Source of the DNA: JAFDVJ01 sp964487505
GTDB lineage: Bacteria > Acidobacteriota > Blastocatellia > Pyrinomonadales > Pyrinomonadaceae
Length of the DNA: 64,000 nucleotides
Direction of reading: 5' to 3'
Assembly (NCBI GenBank): GCA_964487505.1
Contig: CAZARD010000002.1
Span: 27,020 to 91,019, forward strand
Positions 34,742 to 42,846 of the stretch are shown here, piece by piece. How positions within the stretch are numbered: position 1 is the stretch's first letter; each line of letters opens with the position of its first letter. The notes below the pieces were generated by a model. That model saw only the letters and a program-made list of their open reading frames with translations. It made no database searches and had not been told where the DNA came from. The position numbers were made by a program, and so were the translations under genes.

Positions 34742-36145
34742 CTAAAGGATGTACCTGCTTAAATCTTGGTTCCGGACGAGGTCCGCAAGTCGCTTCGTTA
34801 CGAAAGAGGAATCTATCACCTGGTGCTTCTCTGCGAGATCGGAGCCCTCGAAACTGATCTCCTCGAGAAGTTTCTCGAGCAGGGTGTGGAGACGTCTGGC
34901 GCCTATATCTTCTGTGTTTCGGTTGATCTCGACGGCGTGTTCGGCAAGCCTCGCGACCGCGTCTTCCGTGAATTCCAGCCGGATGCCTTCGGTCTCGAGA
35001 AGCGCTTTATACTGCTTAATAAGCGAATTCTTAGGTTGCGTTAAGATGCGCTTAAAATCGTCCAGATTGAGCGATTCCAACTCGACACGGATCGGAAAAC
35101 GGCCCTGCAGTTCCGGGATCAGGTCGGAAGGTTTCGAAACATGGAACGCGCCCGCGGCGATGAAGAGGATATGCTCGGTGTTCACGAGGCCGTAGCGCGT
35201 ATTGACGTTTGTCCCCTCGATGATCGGCAAAAGATCCCGCTGGACCCCTTCCCGGGATACATCCGGGCCGGCCGCCGATTCACGGCCCGCGATCTTGTCG
35301 ATCTCGTCGAGGAAGACGATCCCCGAGGACTGCGTGCGCTCGATGGCGTCGCGGGTGACGCGCTCCATGTCGATCAGGTTCTCGGTTTCGTCGCGAAGCA
35401 GGGCGTTGCGGGCCTCCGCGACGCGGACCTTGCGGCGGACCGTTTTTGTCGGGAAGATGCTTCCGAACATATCCCGCAGATTGACGCCCATTTCCTCCAT
35501 GCCCTGGCCGCCGACGAAGTCGATCATCGTGTTCGAACGGTCCTGGGTCTCGATCTCGATCTGCCTGGAATCCAGCTCGCCCCGGCGGTATTGGTCGCGC
35601 AGTTTTTCGCGGGTCCGCGTCCGCGACGCGATCTCGGCGCGGAGCGACTCGTCATCGTCGTCGGCGAAGCCGAAATCCGGTCCCGGCAGCAAAGCGTCGA
35701 GGATGCGTTCTTCGACGTTCTCCTCGGCCTGTTGGCGGACGACCTCGAACGCGACCTGGCGGGCCATGTCGACCGCCACTTCCGTGAGTTCGCGGACGAT
35801 GCTTTCGACATCCCGGCCGACATATCCGACCTCGGTGAACTTCGACGCCTCGATCTTTATGAACGGCGAATTCGCGATCCGCGAAAGCCGGCGCGCGATC
35901 TCCGTCTTTCCGACGCCCGTCGACCCGATCATCAGGATGTTCTTCGGCAGAACGTCGCGCGCGATCTCCGGAGGGAGTTTCTGGCGCCTGACGCGGTTGC
36001 GGAGCGCGACGGCGACGGCGCGTTTGGCGGCCGCCTGGCCGACGACGTACCGGTCGAGTTCGGCGACGATCTCGCGCGGCGTCAGATCGTCAAGTTTTCG
36101 TTGCGGCTCCGAATCCGGAGTTCCGCCGCCCAAAAGTATTGCCAT
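34742..36145 (-). CDS. hslU: HslU, ATPase of the HslUV protease
   Basis: 467 residues from ATG 36145, which overlaps the hslV stop (ATGA). AAA+ unfoldase: Walker A IGSTGVGKTEIARRL, the GYVGRDVESIVREL pore/sensor segment, Walker B IVFLDEIDKIAG, then ELQGRFPIRVELESL and a C-terminal tail ending DLSRYIL, the peptide that activates HslV. The intermediate (I) domain is about residues 150-260. It unfolds proteins and feeds them to HslV. Confidence 0.96.
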   Translation of the reverse strand: MAILLGGGTPDSEPQRKLDDLTPREIVAELDRYVVGQAAAKRAVAVALRNRVRRQKLPPEIARDVLPKNILMIGSTGVGKTEIARRLSRIANSPFIKIEASKFTEVGYVGRDVESIVRELTEVAVDMARQVAFEVVRQQAEENVEERILDALLPGPDFGFADDDDESLRAEIASRTRTREKLRDQYRRGELDSRQIEIETQDRSNTMIDFVGGQGMEEMGVNLRDMFGSIFPTKTVRRKVRVAEARNALLRDETENLIDMERVTRDAIERTQSSGIVFLDEIDKIAGRESAAGPDVSREGVQRDLLPIIEGTNVNTRYGLVNTEHILFIAAGAFHVSKPSDLIPELQGRFPIRVELESLNLDDFKRILTQPKNSLIKQYKALLETEGIRLEFTEDAVARLAEHAVEINRNTEDIGARRLHTLLEKLLEEISFEGSDLAEKHQVIDSSFVTKRLADLVRNQDLSRYIL

Positions 36146-36717
36146 CACGGTTCCTGCCTGATCTCCTCGATGATCACGTTGTGATTCGTATAGATGCATA
36201 TCTCGCCGGCGATCGAAAGCGCCTCGAGCGCGATCTCGGCGGCCGGCAGCGATGTATGTTTCAAGAGGGCGCGCGCCGCCGCGAGAGCGTACATGCTGCC
36301 AGACCCGACGGCCAGAAGTCCGTCGTCCGAGGAGATGACGTCGCCCTTGCCCGAGATCAGGAACGCGGCGCTGCGGTCGGCCACGATCAGCAGGGATTCG
36401 AGGTTCCGCAAATACTTGTCGGTTCGCCAGTCCTTGCTGAGTTCGACCGCGGCGCGTTCGAGCTGCCCCTGAAACTGTTCGAGTTTCGTCTCGAATCTGC
36501 CGAGAAGCGTGAAGGCGTCGGCCGTCGAGCCGGCAAATCCCGCCAGCACGCGGTCGTTGTAGATCCGGCGGACCTTTCGCGCGTTGCCCTTGATAATTGC
36601 CTCGCCGAGCGTCACCTGGCCGTCGCCGGCCATCGCCAGATCGCCGTCGCGGCGGACGAGGAGCACGGTCGTCGAGCGGATCTTTGACGTGGAAGCATCG
36701 CGTGACATGGATTTCAT
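36145..36717 (-). CDS. hslV: HslV, peptidase of the HslUV protease
   Basis: 190 residues. HslV is a proteasome-beta-like threonine peptidase. The N-terminal nucleophile is expected at Thr16 in IRSTTVLLVRR, so the first 15 residues would be a cleaved propeptide, longer than the single Met of E. coli. GDGQVTLGE, NARKVRRI and GFAGSTADAFTL are conserved. Two in-frame ATGs (36717 and 36708) are possible starts. Coupled to hslU. Confidence 0.95.
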   Translation of the reverse strand: MKSMSRDASTSKIRSTTVLLVRRDGDLAMAGDGQVTLGEAIIKGNARKVRRIYNDRVLAGFAGSTADAFTLLGRFETKLEQFQGQLERAAVELSKDWRTDKYLRNLESLLIVADRSAAFLISGKGDVISSDDGLLAVGSGSMYALAAARALLKHTSLPAAEIALEALSIAGEICIYTNHNVIIEEIRQEP

Positions 36718-36785
36718 CTTAATTCCTAAAATTCAAATGCTCAAATTGACAGGAGATAAGGACTTATTTGAACATTGTAGGGTTT

Positions 36786-37502
36786 ATGGCAAAACGGCCC
36801 GTGATCGGCATAACGATGCGTCTCGAGATCGAAACCAACCGGTTCTATCTCGGGCGGGACTACAGCGAAGCGCTAGCGGGGCTCGGAGCGGTTCCGTTCC
36901 ATATGAGCCTCATCCCCGACCCGGAGTATGTCGCACGCGTCCTTGACCTCGTCGACGGCGTGCTGCTGCCCGGAAGCGACACCGACGTCGACCCGCTGCT
37001 TTACGGCGCCGAGCCGCATCCGCGACTCAAGAAGACGATCGATCTCAAGGACGCGACGGATCTCGCCGTGCTTGACCGCATCGAGGCGACAGGCATGCCT
37101 CTGCTCGCGATCTGCTACGGGATGCAGGCGCTGAACGTTTCGCGGGGCGGGAGCCTGATCCAGGACGTCGAGGCCGAGATCGAGGATTGCCTCAAGCACG
37201 AACAGGGAATACCGCTTGACCGCAACTCGCACACGATCGCCATCGTTCCGGAGTCGCGCCTTGGCGGGCTCGCGCGCGAGGCCACGGTCAATTCGCACCA
37301 TCATCAGGCAGTGCGGAACCTCGGCCGGGATCTGCGGGCGACGGCCTGGGCCAAGGACGGCGTGATCGAGTGCGTCGAGGACACGCGCGAAGACCGTTTC
37401 GCGTTCGGCGTTCAGTGGCATCCGGAACTGTCGTGGAAATGGGACGAACTTTCACGAAGGATCTTCGAAGAGTTCATAAGCGCCTGCAGGAATCGGGAAT
37501 AA
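36786..37502 (+). CDS. Peptidase C26/gamma-glutamyl hydrolase (PuuD-like)
   Basis: 238 residues from ATG 36786; a TTG at 36768 with AGGAG upstream is an alternative start adding 6 residues. Class I glutamine-amidotransferase fold with the nucleophile Cys in LLAICYGMQALNV and the catalytic His/Glu in FGVQWHPE. GVLLPGSDTDVDP is typical of gamma-glutamyl-GABA hydrolases. It probably hydrolyses a gamma-glutamyl amide in the cytosol. Only 3 nt precede the NamZ-like gene, so both are co-transcribed; a cell-wall-peptide substrate is therefore conceivable. Confidence 0.88.
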   Translation: MAKRPVIGITMRLEIETNRFYLGRDYSEALAGLGAVPFHMSLIPDPEYVARVLDLVDGVLLPGSDTDVDPLLYGAEPHPRLKKTIDLKDATDLAVLDRIEATGMPLLAICYGMQALNVSRGGSLIQDVEAEIEDCLKHEQGIPLDRNSHTIAIVPESRLGGLAREATVNSHHHQAVRNLGRDLRATAWAKDGVIECVEDTREDRFAFGVQWHPELSWKWDELSRRIFEEFISACRNRE

Positions 37503-37505
37503 GTT

Positions 37506-38690
37506 GTGAAAACACTTGAAGTGAAGAGCGTTAAATTGGGTCTTGAAAGGGTGTTAGGAGATCGCCGGGATCTGCTCCGAGGGCGTGTCGGATTGATCTG
37601 CAATCAGGCGACTGTCGACAAACGGTACGCGCACGCGGCCGATATCTTCTACGAAGACCCGGGCATCGCGCTGACGACCCTCTTCGGTCCGCAGCACGGC
37701 ATACGCGGCGACGTTCAGGACAATATGATCGAGACCGCCCACACCAACGACAAGCGGACCGGACTGCCGGTCTACTCCCTCTACAGCGAAACGCGCGAAC
37801 CGACCGAGGAAATGCTTCGTAATACGGACGTGCTCGTTTTCGACCTGCAGGATGTCGGTTGCCGGGTCTATACGTTCATATACACGATGGCGAACTCCAT
37901 GATCGCGGCCCGCAAGTACGGCAAGCGGTTCGTCGTTCTCGACCGGCCGAACCCGATCGGCGGATCGGCGATCGAAGGCCATACGCTCGAACCCGGCCAC
38001 GAATCCTTCGTTGGAATGTTCCCGATCCCCATGCGCCACGGGATGACGATCGGCGAACTCGCGCTGATGTTCAACGGGGAATTCGGCATCGGCTGCGACC
38101 TTGAGGTGGTCCGGATGGACGGTTGGGACCGCGACCGCTACATCGATGAGACCGATGCTCCCTGGGCGATGCCCTCGCCCAATATGCCGACTCCCGACAC
38201 GGCCGTAGTGTTTCCGGGGACGGTGTATTTCGAGGGGACACGGGTTTCTGAAGGGCGCGGCACGACGCACCCGTTCGAGATGGTCGGCGCGGGCTTCATC
38301 GACGGGTATGAGTTCGGGGAAGCATTGACGGCGATCGGGCTTCCGGGCGTCGTCTTCAGGCCGGTGAACTTTCTGCCGACCTTCCAGAAGGAGGCAGGCA
38401 AGACCTGCGGCGGCGTTTTCCTGCACGTTACGGACCGGCGCGCGTTCGAGCCCGTATACACGGGACTGTCGATGGTCAAGACCCTTTTTGATCTTTACGG
38501 CGATCGCTTCGAATGGAAAGAGCCGCCGTACGAGTATGTTTATGACCGCAACCCTTTCGACGTCATCGACGGCGGAAAGCGGTCGCGCGGACTGTTCGAG
38601 GCGGGCGGCACTTTCGGCGAACTTCGGAAACTTTGCTCGGACGGGGTCGGCGATTTCAGGTCGCGACGCGAGCGGTATCTTATTTACTGA
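37506..38690 (+). CDS. DUF1343 exo-beta-N-acetylmuramidase (NamZ-like)
   Basis: 394 residues, GTG start at 37506. The DUF1343/GH171 family includes NamZ, which removes terminal MurNAc from peptidoglycan fragments. Conserved blocks are seen: GLICNQATVD, TTLFGPQHGIRGDVQ, VLVFDLQDVGCRVYTFIYTM, VLDRPNPIGG, PSPNMPTPDTAVVFPGTVYFEGTRVSEGRGT. No signal peptide is evident, suggesting cytosolic action or a missing exporter signal. It is adjacent to a C26 hydrolase. Role: probably wall recycling. Confidence 0.9.
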   Translation: MKTLEVKSVKLGLERVLGDRRDLLRGRVGLICNQATVDKRYAHAADIFYEDPGIALTTLFGPQHGIRGDVQDNMIETAHTNDKRTGLPVYSLYSETREPTEEMLRNTDVLVFDLQDVGCRVYTFIYTMANSMIAARKYGKRFVVLDRPNPIGGSAIEGHTLEPGHESFVGMFPIPMRHGMTIGELALMFNGEFGIGCDLEVVRMDGWDRDRYIDETDAPWAMPSPNMPTPDTAVVFPGTVYFEGTRVSEGRGTTHPFEMVGAGFIDGYEFGEALTAIGLPGVVFRPVNFLPTFQKEAGKTCGGVFLHVTDRRAFEPVYTGLSMVKTLFDLYGDRFEWKEPPYEYVYDRNPFDVIDGGKRSRGLFEAGGTFGELRKLCSDGVGDFRSRRERYLIY

Positions 38691-38818
38691 GACGTTAAAG
38701 TGTTTTCTAGCTTCTTAAATTGCGTGTTTCGAATACTTAGTGGCGATAGTGAAGGTGGTTTCTGGGCGTCGGAGCGCACACGCTTGAGAGATCGGTTGAA
38801 GTTTGAATCGAGTTTGAT

Positions 38819-39199
38819 ATGAATAATCCTTTCGCGATCGGAGCGGTGTCGTGGTTTTTGCCGGGCGTCGGTCATATATTGCAGGGACGCGTGAAGCGCG
38901 GGATCCTGATCGGTGTCGTTGTCTGGGCGATGTTCATTATCGCAGCGGTCGGCGGCGGGCTCTATTACCCGGGGTTTCCTTTCAAGGACGGCGGGCTTCT
39001 TTATTTGCTCAACGTCTTCGCGAAGCTCGGGAACGGGCTCGGGTCGGTGATCGGATTCGTCGCGCAGGCGAATCCGCCGAAGAATGTCGCGGCGTGGGCA
39101 ACGTTCGAATACGGCGGCAGGTTCCTTGAGGTTGCCGGACTTCTCAATTACCTCGCGGTGATGGACGCGGCGGACATCCAGAGCGGGAGGAAGGAATGA
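38819..39199 (+). CDS. Small membrane protein (DUF6677-like)
   Basis: 126 residues. The N-terminus AIGAVSWFLPGVGHILQGRVKRGILIG is a TM2-like/DUF6677-like hairpin with two helices; a further hydrophobic segment lies near the C-terminus. ATG 38819. Stop overlaps the next start (ATGA). Family assignment is from memory; function unknown. Confidence 0.7.
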   Translation: MNNPFAIGAVSWFLPGVGHILQGRVKRGILIGVVVWAMFIIAAVGGGLYYPGFPFKDGGLLYLLNVFAKLGNGLGSVIGFVAQANPPKNVAAWATFEYGGRFLEVAGLLNYLAVMDAADIQSGRKE

Positions 39200-39366
39200 T
39201 ACATTTTCTTTATTTGCTGGGATTCAGCGTCCTCGTTTCCGTGGCCTTCGCCGTTTTCAGCGACGGCAACGCGACGGATCGCCTCAAATACGGGCTCAAG
39301 ACGTTCGCTCAGTTCTTTTTGATCAGCCTCGCGATGGCCTGGGTCTTCTATTTCATCCCCTGGTAA
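39196..39366 (+). CDS. 56-residue two-helix membrane protein
   Basis: A short frame starting at ATG 39196, which overlaps the previous stop (ATGA). Its TAA shares one base with the recO ATG (TAATG). The product has two hydrophobic segments (FLYLLGFSVLVSVAFAVF and FAQFFLISLAMAWVFYFI) joined by a short charged loop (SDGNATDRLKYGLK). Tight coupling on both sides argues that it is a real gene. Function unknown. Confidence 0.72.
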   Translation: MIHFLYLLGFSVLVSVAFAVFSDGNATDRLKYGLKTFAQFFLISLAMAWVFYFIPW

Positions 39367-40106
39367 TGGGCCTTCACGAGACAGAGGCGCTGGTTCTCCG
39401 GAGTTACCCGTTGGCGGAGGCGGACCGTATCGTCGTCCTGCTGACGCGCGAGCAGGGGATCGTGCGCGGCGTCGCCAAGGGCGCGAAACGTCTCAACAGC
39501 AGGTTCGGCGGCAGTCTGGAGCCGTTCACCGTGATCCGGACGGAGTATTTCCAGTCGCCCGAACGGGAACTCGTCTCGATCAAGAGCTCCGAGATCGTCG
39601 AGTCGCTGTTTGGAAGCGCGTCCGATCCGGACGTGCTGCGGGCGCTCGCATATTTTGCGGATGTCCTCACCGCGTTCTCGCAACCCGCGGACCCGGACGA
39701 CCGTCTGTACAGGATGACGCGCCGGTGCGTCGAGACGCTTGTCGCCGAACCCGTCCGGGGCGGCCAGGTGATCGCGTATTTTGAGCATTGGATCCTCCGT
39801 TTGGGCGGATTCCTGCCGTCTTGGGAGGAATGCAGCCATTGCGGGCGCCGGCTTGAGCCGGACGAGGAGGCCGCTATTCGCGCGGATTTCAGGCTATCGT
39901 GCGCGACGTGCGAGCGCGTCAGGCAGCAGAACCGGCTTTTGCCGGACCTTCGCCGCATCCGCCGGCTCGCCGAGCAGGCGGCGCCCGAGCGGTTCGCGCG
40001 GGAGACCGCGGAAGCGGAAAGTCAGTCCGCGGAGCTTTCGACGATCTTCAAGAGGATCATCGCGACGATTCTCGGCAGAGGTGCCGAGATTCCCGCAAAA
40101 TACTGA
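39366..40106 (+). CDS. recO: DNA repair protein RecO
   Basis: 246 residues. The N-terminal OB fold (ETEALVLRSYPLAEADRIVVLLTREQGIVRGVAKGAKR) is the family hallmark; the C-terminal part carries a zinc site, CSHCGRRL...CATCERV. RecO loads RecA on SSB-coated DNA with RecR (RecFOR pathway). The ATG at 39366 shares a base with the preceding stop. The lptFG-type gene follows 2 nt after it. Confidence 0.93.
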   Translation: MGLHETEALVLRSYPLAEADRIVVLLTREQGIVRGVAKGAKRLNSRFGGSLEPFTVIRTEYFQSPERELVSIKSSEIVESLFGSASDPDVLRALAYFADVLTAFSQPADPDDRLYRMTRRCVETLVAEPVRGGQVIAYFEHWILRLGGFLPSWEECSHCGRRLEPDEEAAIRADFRLSCATCERVRQQNRLLPDLRRIRRLAEQAAPERFARETAEAESQSAELSTIFKRIIATILGRGAEIPAKY

Positions 40107-40108
40107 GA

Positions 40109-42400
40109 ATGAAGAGGATAGGACGTCAGATCCCAAAGTACCTGCTGGTCAATGTCGGCCCGTATTTTCTTTTCTCCTGGCTGCTTCTGAGCGTCATTCT
40201 CTTTGTTCAGCAAGCGAGCCGCTATGCCGACATCTTCTTCAGCGTCAGCATTCCGAAATCTCTGGTCTTCCAGCTTTCTTTCGCGCTTGTTCCGAGCGTC
40301 ATCGCCTTCACCTGTCCGATGGCGATCCTGGTCGGGACCATCATAGGGCTTTCGAAGATGCAGGGCGACAGCGAGCTGACCGCGATCCGTGCCGCCGGGG
40401 TCGGGAACCTCCAGATAGCGTTGCCGATCGCTGCGGTCGGCATCCTTCTCTCGTTGTTCGCGTTCTTCATAAATCTGAAAGGGGTCCCGTTCGCTTCGGG
40501 AGTAGTGCGCAACGTCGCGCTCCGGACCGCGTTGTTGAAACTAGAATCCCCGATCGAACCGGGCGTTTTCAACAGCGAGATAGCCGGATACACGGTGTAT
40601 GTACGCGACGGCGACATAGAACGCGGAGAATGGCGCAACTTGTTCATTTACAGCGAAGTAAAGGGCAGCGGTCAGTTGCGTCTGATAACGGCGAAGTCCG
40701 GAAGGATCGACTCGACCGTTTCGGACTCGGGCGAACGGGCCGAACTTGTCTTGGACGATGCGTCGGTGATCACGATGCCGGAGGGTTTCGCCGAAGGAAA
40801 GACCGCCGCCGAATCGCTGGGCACGCTCCGGTTTGCGATCAAGACCCGGCGCGACGAGATCGTAAGGCGTTTGACCGAGACGCGCGAGACGCCCGAAGAA
40901 CTGGGACTTTCGGAACTCGCGGAAGTAGCACGCCGGGCCGAAGGCGCGGAGCGGGTCGAGGCCCAGATACTTTGGCAGCGGCGGCTACTGCTTTCGGTCT
41001 CGCCCCTGATCTTCGCGCTGCTCGGAACCGCGCTTGTGCTGCGGTTCAACCGCGGCGGTCGCGGCTTCGGCATCCTTCTGGCTTTGGTCAGCCTCGTAAC
41101 GTACTACCTCGTCACACTGCTCGGCGAACAGTTGACGAGGACGGGACAGATCGGCTCGATGCTCGGCGGGCTGCTGCCCCTGATCCTGGGCATCGGCGCG
41201 ATCGTCTGGCTGTTCCGTTCTTCGCGCTCGATGCGGTCCGGAATAATCGATCGAATTACGCGTCTTTTTGCGGCCGCGGGCCGCGAAAAGTCGCCGGAAC
41301 TTTCACGCGAGAACTTCTATCTCGATCTGACGACCGGTATCCGCGATTTTGATATCGCCGCGAACCTCTTGAAGTATTTCGCGATGACCAGCCTCTTTCT
41401 CTCGGTGATCTATTTGATCTTCACCGCGTTCGAACTCTGGAAATTCGCCGGCGCGATGCCGGGCGGGATCGGATTGCTTGCCCGCTATCTCTTCTTCCTG
41501 CTCCCATTCCTCTATTTGCAGCTTGCGCCTTCTTCACTGATGATCGCGACGCTCGCGACTTTCGTGATCAAGTCGAGAAACAACGAGATCGTCACCTGGG
41601 CGGCCGCGGGGCAAAGCCTTTACCGTTTGCTCCTGCCGTGTTTCGCGGTAATGGTCCTTATCGGTGCGTTCAATTGGCTCGTGCAGGAGACCGTCGCGCC
41701 GACGACCAACCGCAAACAGGACGCGCTCCGGTCGCAACTGCGAAGCCGCGGAGCGGTAGCGACCGCGGGCGGACGGACCTGGGTTGCTGACCGTGAGAGG
41801 ATCTACTCGTTCGATGCGCCCACCGGAGGCGCGTATGCGGAGAAGGTTCGGAATCTGACGATCTACGAGTTTCGGGAAGGAACGCACCGGATCGGGGCCG
41901 TTACGCGCGCGGCGACGGCGACCTGGGAACGGGGAAGTCTTGCGCTCGAGGACGCGATCGCGACCAAGTTCGCCGGCGATGCAGCGACCAGCGAAAGGTC
42001 GGCCGCGATGAATCTTGCGGAACCCGAGAATCCGTTCGGCAATCTGAGCGCGAAGCCGAGCCATATGAGTTCGTCGGAGACCGCCCGCCGGCTCGCGTCG
42101 TCGGACGCGCTCTCTGAAGTACGCGCACTCGGACTCGCCCTGCAAAAGAAATACTCGACGCCGCTTATGCCCCTGCTGATCACGATCTTCACGGCGCCGT
42201 TCGCGCTCTCGCTGAACCGGCGCGGCAAGGTCATGACGGTCGGGATCGCGGTCGCTGTCTGGCTGGTCTTTATGGCGGTCTCCAACGGGTTCGAACAGGC
42301 CGCGCTAGGCGGGTCCCTCCCGGCCGCGGTCGCCGTCTGGGTCCCGCTCGCGGTCTTCTCATCGATCGGGCTCTACTTCATTTCGCGCGTCAGGACCTGA
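40109..42400 (+). CDS. Single-chain LptF-LptG fusion permease
   Basis: 763 residues, about twice the usual LptF or LptG. The first half (about 1-375) has the LptF/LptG pattern: N-terminal helix with PYFLFSWLLLSVILFVQQ, ELTAIRAAGVG, a periplasmic beta-jellyroll (about 125-270) and three C-terminal helices. The second half (about 400-763) repeats it: FFLLPFLYLQLAPSSLMIATLATFVIKSRNNEIVTWAAAGQSLYRL, another periplasmic domain, then KKYSTPLMPLLITIFTAPFALSLNRRGK. LptFG with LptB2 extracts lipopolysaccharide from the inner membrane. A fusion would fix a 1:1 arrangement. Coupled to recO (2 nt spacing). Confidence 0.85.
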   Translation: MKRIGRQIPKYLLVNVGPYFLFSWLLLSVILFVQQASRYADIFFSVSIPKSLVFQLSFALVPSVIAFTCPMAILVGTIIGLSKMQGDSELTAIRAAGVGNLQIALPIAAVGILLSLFAFFINLKGVPFASGVVRNVALRTALLKLESPIEPGVFNSEIAGYTVYVRDGDIERGEWRNLFIYSEVKGSGQLRLITAKSGRIDSTVSDSGERAELVLDDASVITMPEGFAEGKTAAESLGTLRFAIKTRRDEIVRRLTETRETPEELGLSELAEVARRAEGAERVEAQILWQRRLLLSVSPLIFALLGTALVLRFNRGGRGFGILLALVSLVTYYLVTLLGEQLTRTGQIGSMLGGLLPLILGIGAIVWLFRSSRSMRSGIIDRITRLFAAAGREKSPELSRENFYLDLTTGIRDFDIAANLLKYFAMTSLFLSVIYLIFTAFELWKFAGAMPGGIGLLARYLFFLLPFLYLQLAPSSLMIATLATFVIKSRNNEIVTWAAAGQSLYRLLLPCFAVMVLIGAFNWLVQETVAPTTNRKQDALRSQLRSRGAVATAGGRTWVADRERIYSFDAPTGGAYAEKVRNLTIYEFREGTHRIGAVTRAATATWERGSLALEDAIATKFAGDAATSERSAAMNLAEPENPFGNLSAKPSHMSSSETARRLASSDALSEVRALGLALQKKYSTPLMPLLITIFTAPFALSLNRRGKVMTVGIAVAVWLVFMAVSNGFEQAALGGSLPAAVAVWVPLAVFSSIGLYFISRVRT

Positions 42401-42550
42401 CGCGGTTCAGGAAAGAGAAAATCGAGGGGGCGGTCGCATCGCAAACTCCGGATTTCCAATCACGAGCGCCATATTGAATTGCGTGATCGCATCGCGTATT
42501 AATCGGCTGCCCTAGCGCGATGGAGTTTCCATCTCCGAGACGAAGCCGAT

Positions 42551-42656
42551 CCAAAATCGAAAATCCAAAAATCGAAAATCCAAAATCCAAAATCCAAAAT
42601 CCAAAATCGAAAATCCAAAATCGAAAATCGAAAATCGAAAATCCAAAATCCCAAAT
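42551..42656. repeat. Heptamer tract R6
   Basis: About 14 units of CCAAAAT / CGAAAAT in near-perfect 7-bp phase, next to the terminator and then the gap. Such a tract is a likely cause of the assembly break here. Confidence 0.88.
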
Positions 42657-42692
42657 GGAAAGGGCCGCCCACCGGCGGCCCTTTCTTTTCGT
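42638..42692. other. 55-bp overlap copy 1 at gap 1
   Basis: These 55 bases are identical to 42793-42847. The genome most likely has one copy and no gap. Confidence 0.9.
42659..42684. terminator. Bidirectional rho-independent terminator
   Basis: Perfect 11-bp stem AAAGGGCCGCC / GGCGGCCCTTT with a CACC loop, followed by TCTTTTC. It lies between convergent lptFG and ahcY. The apparent second copy at 42814-42839 is within the artefactual duplication. Confidence 0.85.
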
Positions 42693-42792
42693 NNNNNNNN
42701 NNNNNNNNNNNNNNNNNNNNNNNNNNNNNNNNNNNNNNNNNNNNNNNNNNNNNNNNNNNNNNNNNNNNNNNNNNNNNNNNNNNNNNNNNNNN
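42693..42792. other. Assembly gap 1 (100 N)
   Basis: Exactly 100 unknown bases, a conventional scaffolder filler rather than a measured gap size. Confidence 0.98.
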
Positions 42793-42846
42793 AAAATCCA
42801 AAATCCCAAATGGAAAGGGCCGCCCACCGGCGGCCCTTTCTTTTCG

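Larger units (their letters stand above)
42401..42846. other. Convergent intergenic region with repeats, terminators and 100-N gap
   Basis: Between lptFG (+) and ahcY (-). It holds the R6 heptamer tract (42551-42656), a terminator, the N run and the duplicated end. No gene is visible. Confidence 0.8.

Noticed and set aside
42814..42839. Second terminator copy after the gap
   Set aside because: Lies within the 55-bp duplicated end; almost certainly the same terminator as 42659-42684.
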